Positions 1 to 6,264 of a stretch of DNA of 14,153 nt are shown here, one piece after another; positions within the stretch are counted from its first letter, which is position 1; each line of letters opens with the position of its first letter. The DNA comes from Kutzneria sp036403095. Its GTDB lineage: Bacteria > Actinomycetota > Actinomycetes > Mycobacteriales > Pseudonocardiaceae. The notes beneath the pieces were generated by a model. That model ran no database searches, was not told the DNA's origin, and saw nothing but the letters and a program-made list of their open reading frames with translations. The stretch is taken from positions 1-14,153 of the forward strand of contig DASWRQ010000431.1 of the NCBI GenBank assembly GCA_036403095.1, given 5' to 3'. The position numbers were made by a program, and so were the translations under genes.

Positions 1-40
1 CTCCCGGCGCTGCCGAAGCTGCCGCTGCCGGGCCTCGGCG
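1..40 (+). repeat. 40-bp direct repeat, copy 1 (within the Pro/Leu-rich gene)
   Basis: Bases 1-40 are identical to 247-286. The two copies lie 246 bp (82 codons) apart, so they stay in frame and encode the same LPALPKLPLPGLG peptide. The repeat touches the window edge, so it may be longer or belong to a larger array upstream. Perfect identity at the DNA level suggests recent duplication or gene conversion. Confidence 0.85.
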
Positions 41-528
41 CCGAGCGTGCGCTGCCGGCGCTGCCGGGCCTTGAGTCGCTGGGCATGGTGTTCGGCCTGG
101 TCAACAGCACCCCGGTCGCCGCGCTGCTGGCCAACACCCCGCTGAGCTCCGTCGCCGGTCGTTCGCTGCCGGGCACGGACATCCTGGGCGCGCTGCCGGT
201 GGGTGGCCTGCTGGGTGGCGTCTCCGCCGAGCGTGATCTGCCGGGTCTCCCGGCGCTGCCGAAGCTGCCGCTGCCGGGCCTCGGCGGCACCCAGCGTGAG
301 CTGCCGGTCGTCGACTCGCTGCTGCCGAAGCTGCCCCTGGCCATCCCGGCCGTTCCGGGCGCCTCGCTGTCCGGCTTCCACGGTGTCCCGGCCCTCGGCC
401 CGGGCTTCACCACCACGATGCCGGCCGACGACTCCGCCCGCACCATCGTGCCGGGCCTGCCCAACACGGCTGGCCTTCTGGGTGGCGTGCTCGGTCACGC
501 GCCGCGGCTGCCGATCAGCGGCATCTGA
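1..528 (+). CDS. 3' part of a Pro/Leu/Gly-rich repeat protein gene (5' end outside window)
   Basis: The reading frame is open from the first base to the TGA at 526-528. An ATG at 85 lies in frame, but codons 1-28 have the same composition and share a repeat with the later part, so the gene very probably begins upstream of the window. The visible 175 residues are low complexity, dominated by Leu, Pro, Gly and Ala in LPxLPxLPLPGLG-type units. The unit LPALPKLPLPGLG occurs at residues 1-13 and again at 83-95. AERxLP occurs just after the first copy and just before the second. There are no obvious catalytic motifs, cysteines or long hydrophobic helices. Such proteins in actinomycetes are often secreted or cell-surface, but the N-terminus that would carry a signal peptide is missing here, so location and function are unknown. 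A strong terminator follows 11 bp after the stop. Confidence 0.75.
   Translation, partial: LPALPKLPLPGLGAERALPALPGLESLGMVFGLVNSTPVAALLANTPLSSVAGRSLPGTDILGALPVGGLLGGVSAERDLPGLPALPKLPLPGLGGTQRELPVVDSLLPKLPLAIPAVPGASLSGFHGVPALGPGFTTTMPADDSARTIVPGLPNTAGLLGGVLGHAPRLPISGI
247..286 (+). repeat. 40-bp direct repeat, copy 2
   Basis: Second copy of the repeat at 1-40, with no mismatch. The copies diverge at the next base (41 versus 287). Flanking sequence shares only short motifs such as GCCGAGCGTG (near 40 and near 226). Confidence 0.85.
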
Positions 529-539
529 GCCGTAACACC

Positions 540-582
540 AAAAACGGGTCCTGCCTTCCGCGCGAAGGCAGGACCCGTTTTT
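540..582. terminator. Strong bidirectional intrinsic terminator
   Basis: Bases 540-558 pair perfectly with 564-582, giving a 19-bp stem with a 5-nt loop. The stem starts with AAAAA and ends with TTTTT, so it has a U-tract in both directions. It lies 11 bp after the stop of the Pro/Leu-rich gene (+) and 11 bp after the stop of the first lacI gene (-). It therefore serves both convergent genes. Confidence 0.93.
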
Positions 583-593
583 CTGTGTCTAGA

Positions 594-1694
594 TCACGGG
601 CCGAACCAGCGCTCCTCGGTGATGCGGGGCGGCGCGGAAGTGGTGCCGATGACCAGCTCGGTGGACAGAGTTACGGTCCGCGGCTGGTTGTGGTCGGCCG
701 CGTTGACCAGCAGCTTGCCGGCGGCGCGGCCCTTCTCCAGCACGGGCTGGCGCACGGTGGTGAGCCCGGCCCGCTCGCTCTCGGTGATGCCGTCGAAGCC
801 GGTGATGGTGAGGTCCTGCGGCACCCGCAGGCCCCGCCGCCGAGCCTCGCCCAACGCACCGAGCGCGAGGATGTCCGAGGTGCAGATCAGGGCCGTGACC
901 TGGGGATCCCGGTCCAGCAGCTGTGCGGCGGCCGAGGCGCCGGAGGCGATGCTGTGGTCGAAGCGCTCGACCACGGGGATGGACGTCCAGTCCACGTTGG
1001 CCGAGGTGAACGCCGTCGCCAGCGCCTCAAGCCGGGCCCGTTGCACGTGGAAGTGGGCGGTGTGCTGCCGCTCGGAGTTGACGAAGCCGTCGTTGCGGTC
1101 CCGGGCCAGCCGCATGCAGATCACGCCGACCCGGCGGTGGCCGAGCTCGATGAGATGGCTGGCGATCTGCGTGATGGCGGCCCGGTCGTCGATGCCGACC
1201 CGGTCCACGGTGTCCAGCTCGGGCTGGTCGCAGACGACGGTCGGCACCGGCCGCTCCAACACGGCCGCGAGGTGCGGGTCGTCGTCGGGCACCGAATACA
1301 CCACGAAGCCGTCGACGCCGGCCCGGTGCACCGCGGCCACGTCCTCACGTTCCGGATTGGCCGGCACCAGCAGCAGCCCCTGGCCGGCGTCCTCGCACGC
1401 CAGCGCGAGGCCCTCCAGGAAGCCGACCGCGGCCGGATCGCGGAACGCGTACGACAGGTTCTCGGTCAGCAATAGTCCGACCGCGCCCGCCTTGCGGGTG
1501 CGCAGCGATCGCGCCACCGGGTCGGGGCCGGGATAACCCAGCCGTCGTGCCGTCTCCAACACCCGCCGGCGCAGCTCGGGCGAGAGCTGGTCGGGACGGT
1601 TGTATGCGTTGGACACCGTTGTCCGTGAAACGCCCAGCTCAGCGGCGAGGGACGCCAGCGTCGCCGGCCGTCGCACATGCATTGACCGCGCCAT
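594..1694 (-). CDS. LacI-family transcriptional regulator (first of two)
   Basis: A 366-residue sugar-responsive repressor. The N-terminal helix-turn-helix is at residues 11-30 (ATLASLAAELGVSRTTVSNA), followed by the helix ending in LGYPGPDPVARSLRTRK (about 52-68), whose Leu64 would be the hinge leucine that enters the minor groove. From about residue 70 comes a periplasmic-binding-protein-like sensor domain with ICTSDILALGAL and ITGFDGI motifs typical of the family. I chose ATG at 1694. Upstream in frame there is a GTG at 1817 that overlaps the stop of the next lacI gene, but the 41 intervening codons have only about 56% G/C at third positions, against a far higher value in the gene, and they carry the promoter. 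TACGGT lies 6 nt before the ATG, so the mRNA is probably leaderless. A palindrome covers that -10, suggesting autorepression. The regulated genes are probably the neighbouring sugar transporter, by position only. Confidence 0.9.
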   Translation of the reverse strand: MARSMHVRRPATLASLAAELGVSRTTVSNAYNRPDQLSPELRRRVLETARRLGYPGPDPVARSLRTRKAGAVGLLLTENLSYAFRDPAAVGFLEGLALACEDAGQGLLLVPANPEREDVAAVHRAGVDGFVVYSVPDDDPHLAAVLERPVPTVVCDQPELDTVDRVGIDDRAAITQIASHLIELGHRRVGVICMRLARDRNDGFVNSERQHTAHFHVQRARLEALATAFTSANVDWTSIPVVERFDHSIASGASAAAQLLDRDPQVTALICTSDILALGALGEARRRGLRVPQDLTITGFDGITESERAGLTTVRQPVLEKGRAAGKLLVNAADHNQPRTVTLSTELVIGTTSAPPRITEERWFGP

Positions 1695-1698
1695 GGAG

Positions 1699-1713
1699 TG
1701 ACCGTAACGGTCA
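1699..1713. promoter_or_regulatory. Palindromic operator over the -10 of the first lacI gene
   Basis: TGACCGTAACGGTCA is a perfect inverted repeat of two 7-bp arms around a central A. It completely covers the -10 TACGGT of the minus-strand promoter, so a protein bound here would block RNA polymerase. Autorepression by the LacI protein encoded just downstream is the simplest reading. The odd-length centre differs from the usual central CG of LacI operators. Confidence 0.6.
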
Positions 1714-1729
1714 AGAACCAATTCGTGAA
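1701..1729 (-). promoter_or_regulatory. Probable leaderless promoter of the first lacI gene
   Basis: On the minus strand TTCACG (1724-1729), a 17-nt spacer and TACGGT (1701-1706) match the main sigma-factor pattern. The -10 ends 6 nt before the ATG, so transcription would begin at or next to the start codon. There is no Shine-Dalgarno sequence. Confidence 0.65.
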
Positions 1730-1797
1730 GCCGACGGCAGGCGTGTCCCCCTGAAGCACTATCCCGGCACGTCAACAGGTCTTTCGCGTCAAGCCGC

Positions 1798-1813
1798 CTT
1801 GGTGTAGACCAAG
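1798..1813. promoter_or_regulatory. Inverted repeat resembling a DasR (GlcNAc repressor) site
   Basis: CTTGGT and ACCAAG form perfect 6-bp arms around GTAG, starting one base after the stop codon of the second lacI gene on the minus strand. The core TGGTGTAGACCA (1800-1811) differs at one position from TGGTCTAGACCA, the core of the Streptomyces DasR responsive element as I recall it. It lies about 105 bp upstream of the first lacI start. It could instead be a weak RNA hairpin ending lacI transcription; there is no T-tract. Confidence 0.4.
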
Positions 1814-2848
1814 TCACGTCCGCGGAATCGGTCCTGTCGACTCCCTGACCACGAGTCTTGGCCGAAACAGCCGGGTGTGCGAGGCCGCCGACTCCCGCCG
1901 GGAATCGGGGTCCAAACGCTGCACCAGCTCGTCCACGGCTGCGGCGGACATCTCACTGATGGGCTGCGCCACAGTGGTCAGCGCTGGGGTGCAGTGCCCG
2001 GCGAACGGGATGCCGTCGAAGCCGACCACGGAGAGTTGTGCCGGCACCCGCAGGCCCCGCCGCGCGGCCTCACGCAGCGCGCCGATGGCCATCTGGTCGG
2101 AGGAGCAGATCACCGCGGTCGGCGCGACGGTGTCGAGCAGCTGGGCCAGCGCGGCGGCACCGCCGGCCGGCTCGAACGGGCCGTGGGCGACGAGCTCGGC
2201 CGGCGCGGGATGGCCGCTCTCCTCCAGTGCCGCGGCCCAGCCGGCGCGCTTGAGCCGTGACGGCAGGGCTCGCGCCGGACCGCTGACGAAGCCGATCCGG
2301 GTGTGCCCGAGGGCGAGCAGGTGCGAGGTGGCCAGGTAGCCGGCGAGCTGCTCGTCCACCGCGATGTCGGCGACGTCCAGGGCCGGGGTCGCGCCGTTGA
2401 TGAACACCATCCGCACGCCGTCGGCCACGAGGCGGGTGTAGTAGGCGGCCTCCGGGGCCTCGCCCGGCGGCGAGTTGGTGATCGCCGGCGACACGAAGAT
2501 CATCCCTTCCACGCCGCGGGCCAGCACCATGCGCACGTACTCCTCCTCGCGCATGCCGGCCGAGCGTGTGTTGCACAGCAGCGAGGAGTAGCCGGCGGCC
2601 GCGGCCCTGGTCTCCAGCGACTCGGCGAACGCCGGGAACACCGGGTTGGACAGCTCCGGCAGCAGCAGGCCGATCACGCCGGTGCGCTGCAGCGCACCCA
2701 GGCCGCGCGGCGAGTACGGCAGGTCGGAGAGCGCGTCCAGCACCCGCTGCCGGGTCTCCTCGTTCACGCCGGCCCGGCGGTTGAGCACCCGGCTCACGGT
2801 GGAGACGCTGACGCCGGCGATCTTCGCGATCTCGGCCAGACCGGGCAC
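1814..2848 (-). CDS. LacI-family transcriptional regulator (second, divergent from the sugar ABC operon)
   Basis: A 344-residue repressor of standard length. The helix-turn-helix at residues 4-23 (LAEIAKIAGVSVSTVSRVLN) is close to the family consensus. The linker (SPRGLGALQRTGVIGLLLPE, about 46-65) leads into the sugar-binding sensor domain, which carries SNPVFPAFAES, CSSDQMAIGAL and VVGFDGIPFAGHCTPALTTVAQP. The start is GTG at 2846-2848, with GAGGAGG (2856-2862 on the minus strand) 7 nt upstream, an excellent ribosome binding site. It is transcribed away from the sugar transporter across a 260-bp shared regulatory region, the usual arrangement of a local repressor. A cluster of TGTGG/CCACA half-sites lies 32-82 bp upstream of its start. 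It is therefore the best candidate for control of the transporter and of itself; the effector sugar is unknown. Confidence 0.93.
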   Translation of the reverse strand: MPGLAEIAKIAGVSVSTVSRVLNRRAGVNEETRQRVLDALSDLPYSPRGLGALQRTGVIGLLLPELSNPVFPAFAESLETRAAAAGYSSLLCNTRSAGMREEEYVRMVLARGVEGMIFVSPAITNSPPGEAPEAAYYTRLVADGVRMVFINGATPALDVADIAVDEQLAGYLATSHLLALGHTRIGFVSGPARALPSRLKRAGWAAALEESGHPAPAELVAHGPFEPAGGAAALAQLLDTVAPTAVICSSDQMAIGALREAARRGLRVPAQLSVVGFDGIPFAGHCTPALTTVAQPISEMSAAAVDELVQRLDPDSRRESAASHTRLFRPRLVVRESTGPIPRT

Positions 2849-2879
2849 CCGGCGTCCTCCTCGGTAGCGCTGCTTTTCG

Positions 2880-2930
2880 CCACATGTGGTCCACCTGTGG
2901 CGTCAGAAGTCGAATGTGGTCCACATGTGG
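2880..2930. promoter_or_regulatory. Clustered operator array: seven TGTGG/CCACA half-sites in 51 bp
   Basis: CCACATGTGG occurs as a perfect palindrome at 2880-2889 and 2921-2930, and CCACCTGTGG at 2891-2900 has one change. TGTGGTCCACA (2915-2925) is a perfect inverted repeat about a central T. The 17-bp segment 2884-2900 repeats at 2914-2930 with one mismatch, offset 30 bp, or about three helical turns. Half-sites within each cluster are 11 bp apart. The array lies upstream of the second lacI gene, in the divergent region shared with the transporter. The binding protein is not known; the adjacent LacI is the first candidate. Confidence 0.65.
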
Positions 2931-2969
2931 GCCGAGCTGGGCGTGTCGGGGGAAGCCTGCCCGGGCCGG

Positions 2970-2977
2970 AAAGCTTT
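2970..2977. promoter_or_regulatory. Short AAAGCTTT palindrome in the divergent region
   Basis: AAAGCTTT is a perfect 8-bp palindrome with a central GC, in an otherwise G/C-rich stretch about 130 bp upstream of the binding-protein gene. Short A/T-flanked palindromes of this kind occur as cores of LacI-family operators, but 8 bp alone is weak evidence. Confidence 0.25.
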
Positions 2978-3031
2978 TGCAACGACCGCGCCGGGTCACT
3001 GGGCCATTACGGTGTGGTTACGCCCGTGGCC

Positions 3032-3061
3032 TTGCCGGGCCCGCGGTCACACCGGTGAAAT
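3032..3061 (+). promoter_or_regulatory. Possible promoter of the sugar ABC operon
   Basis: TTGCCG (3032-3037), an 18-nt spacer and TGAAAT (3056-3061) make a moderate match to the main sigma-factor consensus, four of six positions in each box. Transcription would start near 3068, inside the inverted repeat at 3066-3077. Another TAnnnT hexamer, TACGGT at 3008-3013, has no acceptable -35 partner. Confidence 0.4.
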
Positions 3062-3065
3062 CCCG

Positions 3066-3088
3066 GCAAAACTTTGCAGGGTAAGCAA
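3066..3088. promoter_or_regulatory. Overlapping operator candidates just upstream of the binding-protein gene
   Basis: GCAAAACTTTGC (3066-3077) has perfect 5-bp arms around AC. The overlapping TTGC (3074-3077) and GCAA (3085-3088) are inverted with a 7-nt gap. They lie 20-43 bp before the ATG and at the predicted transcription start, where bound repressor would block initiation. Alternation of TTTGC and GCAA suggests a LacI-family site for sugar-dependent control. Confidence 0.5.
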
Positions 3089-3108
3089 CGGGGAACGGAC
3101 GGTTACCA

Positions 3109-4350
3109 ATGCGACGCACTGCCCTCGCCATCGCCGGCGCGCTGTTACTCACAGCCTGCGGCGGCGGCGCCGGCAACACCGGCGCCGACTCCGGCAAGGT
3201 CGTCTTCTGGGACACCAGCGGCCCGAACGAGCATCCGGTGTTCGACCAGCTGGCCAAGGACTGCGCGAGCAAGGGCGGCTACACCGTCGACGTGCAGCAG
3301 GTGTCCTTCGACCAGGCGCTGGCCAACTACAAGACGGCCGCGCAGGGCGGGCAGGGCCCGGACGTGCTGCGCTCGGAGGTGGCCTGGGTGGCGCAGCTGG
3401 CGCAGAACGGGCTGATCACCGATCTGACCGACACCGACCTGGCCAAGGACACCGCCGACTTCCTCGACGGCCCGCTGGGATCGACCAGGTACAACGGCAA
3501 GACCTACGCGGTGCCGCAGGTCACCGACACGCTTGCCTTGCTGTACAACAAGAAGCTGCTGGCCGACGCGGGCGTGCAGCCGCCGGCGACCTGGGACGAG
3601 CTCAAGGCCGACGCGCCGAAACTGGGCGGCCCCAAGGCGATCTTCCTCAACAACGACGCCTACTACGCGCTGCCCTTCATCTACGGCGCCGGCGGCGACC
3701 TGCTCGACGTGGCCGACAAGAAGATCGTGGTCAACTCGGCCCAGAACGTGCGGGCGCTGCAGACGGCCAAGGGCCTGCTGGACGCCAAGGCCGCGACGAC
3801 GGCGTTGGACCAGGCCAACTCCTACAACAACATGAAGGCGGCGTTCTCCGCCGGCCAGGTCGCGATGGAGATCGACGGCCCGTGGACGGTGGTCGACCTG
3901 CTCAAGGGCGACGCCTTCAAGGACCCGGCCAATCTCGGCGTCGCGATGCTGCCCGGTGTGACCGCCGGCAAGGGCAGCGGCCCGGTCGGCGGCCACGATT
4001 ACGTTGTGCGGCAAGGAACCAAGGCCAAAGCGTCGTCGCTGAAGTTCATCCAGTGCATGAGCTCCACCGAGTCGCAGGCGACCGTGTCCAAGAAGCTCGG
4101 CCTGCTGCCGACCCGCAAGTCGGCCTACGACAGCCCGGACGTGAAGTCGCAGCCGACGGTCGCGGCGTTCGAGCCGGCGATCAAGCAGACGCACCCGCGG
4201 CCGTGGGTGCCGGCCGGCGCGCAGCTGTTCGACCAGCTGAAGATCGACTACGCCTACGTGCTGTCCGGCCAGAAGGACGCCAAGACGGCGCTGGACGAGG
4301 TGGCCAAGGCGTACAAGGACCAGGTCGTCACCGACTACACGGTGGGCTGA
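3109..4350 (+). CDS. Sugar ABC transporter substrate-binding lipoprotein (MalE-like, CUT1 family)
   Basis: A 413-residue extracellular solute-binding protein, family 1. The N-terminus (MRRTALAIAGALLLTAC) is a lipoprotein signal peptide with lipobox LTAC and Cys17 as the lipidated residue, so the mature protein is tethered outside the membrane. Family marks are GPDVLRSEVAWVAQLAQNGLITDLT (about 83-107), YAVPQVTDTLALLYNKKLL and AFSAGQVAMEIDGPW (about 245-259). The last matches the GxxAMxxxGPW signature of maltose-type binding proteins. The length is normal. ATG at 3109 is supported by the signal peptide; the ribosome site is only fair (GGGGAA/ACGGA, 9-13 nt upstream). It is the first gene of an operon with the two permeases, and it faces a LacI gene. 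Substrate is probably an oligosaccharide such as maltodextrin, but no enzyme gene in the operon confirms this. Confidence 0.92.
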   Translation: MRRTALAIAGALLLTACGGGAGNTGADSGKVVFWDTSGPNEHPVFDQLAKDCASKGGYTVDVQQVSFDQALANYKTAAQGGQGPDVLRSEVAWVAQLAQNGLITDLTDTDLAKDTADFLDGPLGSTRYNGKTYAVPQVTDTLALLYNKKLLADAGVQPPATWDELKADAPKLGGPKAIFLNNDAYYALPFIYGAGGDLLDVADKKIVVNSAQNVRALQTAKGLLDAKAATTALDQANSYNNMKAAFSAGQVAMEIDGPWTVVDLLKGDAFKDPANLGVAMLPGVTAGKGSGPVGGHDYVVRQGTKAKASSLKFIQCMSSTESQATVSKKLGLLPTRKSAYDSPDVKSQPTVAAFEPAIKQTHPRPWVPAGAQLFDQLKIDYAYVLSGQKDAKTALDEVAKAYKDQVVTDYTVG

Positions 4351-4351
4351 C

Positions 4352-5275
4352 GTGCGCCGATCGCTGGAACGGCACTGGTACGCCTACGCCATGGTCGCGC
4401 CGGTCGTGGTGGTGCTGGCCGTGCTCGTGCTGTACCCGCTGGTGCAGGGCATCTGGTTCACCCTCACCGACATCAACGAGTCCACCATCGCCAACCCGGT
4501 GCTGGACCGCGCGGCGAGCTACTCCTTCGTCGGGCTGCGCAACTACCTGAACGTGCTGTCCGGCGACGCCAGCTTCGGCTCGTTCTGGTCGACGCTGCTG
4601 CGCACGATCATCTGGACCGGCTCCTGCGTGGTGCTGACCTACGGCGTCGGCCTCGGGCTGGCGCTGCTGCTCAACCGGCCGATGCGGGCGCGGGCGCTGT
4701 ACCGGGTGCTGCTCATCCTGCCGTGGGCGGTGCCGGTGTTCATCAGCGCCTTCGCCTGGAAATTCATGTTCAACAGCCAGTTCGGCGTGATCAACCAGCT
4801 GCTCGGGGCGGTCGGCCTCGGGCAGCCGGTGTGGCTGGGGCAGACCGATCTGGCCCTGGTGGCGGTGGTGATCGTCAACGTCTGGGTCGGCGTGCCGTTC
4901 ATGATGCTGGCGCTGCTCGGCGGCCTGCAGTCCATCCCGGCCGACCTGTACGAGGCGGCCGAGGTGGACGGCGCGACGCCGTGGCAGCGGTTCCGGGACA
5001 TCACGCTGCCCGGCCTGCGGTCGGTGTCCAGCACGGTGGTGTTGCTGGGCATCATCTGGACGTTCAACATGTTCCCGGTGATCTACCTGGTCACCGGTCC
5101 GGCGGCCAACCCGAACACCCGGATCCTGGTCACGTACGCCTTCGAGCGGTTCTTCTCCGGCGCGTCCCGGGACTACGCGGTGGCCTCCACGTACGGCGTG
5201 CTGATCCTGTCCGTGCTGCTGGTGTTCGCCGCCTTCTACCGGCGGGCGCTGCGTCGTCAGGAGGCGTTCGCGTGA
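4352..5275 (+). CDS. Sugar ABC transporter permease, MalF-like
   Basis: A 307-residue inner-membrane permease, one half of the transport channel. The first membrane segment is at about residues 14-34. Further segments lie near 84-107, 118-138, 167-190, 226-248 and 281-296, six in all as expected for short MalF-type proteins. The cytoplasmic EAA loop at 201-220 reads EAAEVDGATPWQRFRDITLP, with an intact EAA---DGA core that docks on the ATPase. GTG at 4352 begins one base after the upstream stop, so translation is probably coupled. It belongs to the same operon as the binding protein and the MalG-like permease. Only the sugar specificity is uncertain. Confidence 0.93.
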   Translation: MRRSLERHWYAYAMVAPVVVVLAVLVLYPLVQGIWFTLTDINESTIANPVLDRAASYSFVGLRNYLNVLSGDASFGSFWSTLLRTIIWTGSCVVLTYGVGLGLALLLNRPMRARALYRVLLILPWAVPVFISAFAWKFMFNSQFGVINQLLGAVGLGQPVWLGQTDLALVAVVIVNVWVGVPFMMLALLGGLQSIPADLYEAAEVDGATPWQRFRDITLPGLRSVSSTVVLLGIIWTFNMFPVIYLVTGPAANPNTRILVTYAFERFFSGASRDYAVASTYGVLILSVLLVFAAFYRRALRRQEAFA

Positions 5276-6162
5276 CCATCGAAACCCTTCCGGTGCCGGT
5301 GTCGACGGCCCGAGTCTCGTTGCGGGGCAAGCGATCCAAGGGACGCAGCGTGGCGCTGCACGCCACCCTGACCGTGGCGTCGCTGATCGCGGTGTTCCCG
5401 GTGTTCTGGGTGCTGGTCACGTCGTTCAAGCCCGATGCCCGGGCGGTCGCGCCGACGATCCGGCTGTTCGACGAGTCGTCGCTGGCCAACTACGGGGACG
5501 TGCTTTCCGGTCAGCAGGGCGACTTCCTGGCCTGGGTGCTGAACTCCGTGGAGATCGCGCTGCTGACCACGGTGATCGCGGTGTTCCTGTCGGCCACCAC
5601 CGGATACGCCGTCAGCCGCTTCCGCTTTCCCGGCAGCCGCAAGCTGTTGCTGTCGTTCCTGGTCGTGCAGATGTTCCCGTTCGCGGTGCTGATCGTGCCG
5701 CTGTTCAACGTGTTGCTGGCACTGGGCCTGCAGGGCACCAGCATCGGGCTGGTGCTCGTCTACTGCACGACCTCGGTGCCGTTCTGCACGTACATGCTCA
5801 AGGGCTACTTCGACACCATTCCCGGCGACATCGACGAGTCGGGCCGGGTCGACGGGCTGTCCCCGTTCGGCGTGTTCTGGCGGCTGGTGCTGCCGTTGGC
5901 CCGGCCCGGGCTGGCCGTCACGGCGTTCTACGCCTTCCTCACCGCGTGGGGCGAGGTGGCCTTCGCGTCGGCCTTCCTGAGCGCCTCGGACGAGTCCAAG
6001 ACGCTGGCGGTCGGGCTCCAGGTGTTCGTGCAACAGAACCGCGTCGAGTGGGGCCATTTGGCCGCCGCGTCGATACTCGTAGCGATCCCCGCGGTCGCGG
6101 TGTTCTACCTGGTCCAGCGATTCCTCGTCACGGGACTGGCCGCCGGAGCGGTCAAGGGGTGA
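5272..6162 (+). CDS. Sugar ABC transporter permease, MalG-like
   Basis: A 296-residue permease that pairs with the MalF-like protein. GTG at 5272 overlaps the upstream TGA by 4 nt (GTGA), and AGGAGG at 5259-5264 sits 7 nt before it, so this start is well supported. Membrane segments are visible at about residues 31-51, 90-112, 125-150, 157-173, 212-233 and 264-286. The EAA loop at about 188-209 reads DESGRVDGLSPFGVFWRLVLPL: the VDG core and the LPL end are kept, but the usual EAA triplet is ESG. Otherwise the length and order are those of MalG. It is the last gene of the operon; no terminator is visible in the next 40 bp, so read-through into the ATPase gene is possible. Confidence 0.93.
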   Translation: MTIETLPVPVSTARVSLRGKRSKGRSVALHATLTVASLIAVFPVFWVLVTSFKPDARAVAPTIRLFDESSLANYGDVLSGQQGDFLAWVLNSVEIALLTTVIAVFLSATTGYAVSRFRFPGSRKLLLSFLVVQMFPFAVLIVPLFNVLLALGLQGTSIGLVLVYCTTSVPFCTYMLKGYFDTIPGDIDESGRVDGLSPFGVFWRLVLPLARPGLAVTAFYAFLTAWGEVAFASAFLSASDESKTLAVGLQVFVQQNRVEWGHLAAASILVAIPAVAVFYLVQRFLVTGLAAGAVKG

Positions 6163-6201
6163 CGATTCAGAAACAGTGCGTAGTCGGTGTACGCCGAGGG
6201 G

Positions 6202-6230
6202 CTGACGGGAACCGTTTTCCGGGTTACTTT
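6202..6230 (+). promoter_or_regulatory. Probable promoter of the ATPase gene
   Basis: CTGACG (6202-6207), a 17-nt spacer and TACTTT (6225-6230) fit the main sigma-factor pattern with ideal spacing. It would give a short leader of about 27 nt before the ATG, carrying the AAAGGGA ribosome site. It indicates that the ATPase can be expressed separately from the transporter operon. Confidence 0.55.
6207..6220. promoter_or_regulatory. LacI-type operator candidate inside the ATPase promoter
   Basis: GGGAACCGTTTTCC fits GGnAAnCGnTTnCC, symmetric about a central CG, which is the classic layout of LacI/GalR-family operators. It fills the spacer between the -35 and -10. A second small inverted repeat, TTTC-N5-GAAA (6242-6245 and 6251-6254), lies just before the ribosome site. 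Confidence 0.45.
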
Positions 6231-6264
6231 GTCGTCACACGTTTCGCAGTGAAAGGGACCACAC

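Noticed and set aside
585..1475. Long plus-strand open frames opposite the first lacI gene
   Set aside because: They begin at the edge of a terminator and their products are low-complexity, while the minus strand encodes an intact LacI protein.
1695..1817. N-terminal extension of the first LacI protein from the GTG at 1817, which overlaps the preceding stop as GTGA
   Set aside because: The 41 codons have only about 56% G/C in third positions, the encoded peptide has no LacI homology, and the stretch holds the promoter and a palindromic operator.
3050..3057. CACCGGTG palindrome upstream of the binding-protein gene as an operator
   Set aside because: An 8-bp G/C-rich palindrome is expected by chance in this DNA and it overlaps the predicted promoter; the neighbouring 12-bp repeat is the better candidate.
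3145..4194. Long open frame on the minus strand opposite the binding-protein gene
   Set aside because: It is a product of the high-GC codon bias of the plus-strand gene; the composition is Arg/Val/Gly/His-rich with no domain, and the plus strand has a clear signal peptide and family motifs.
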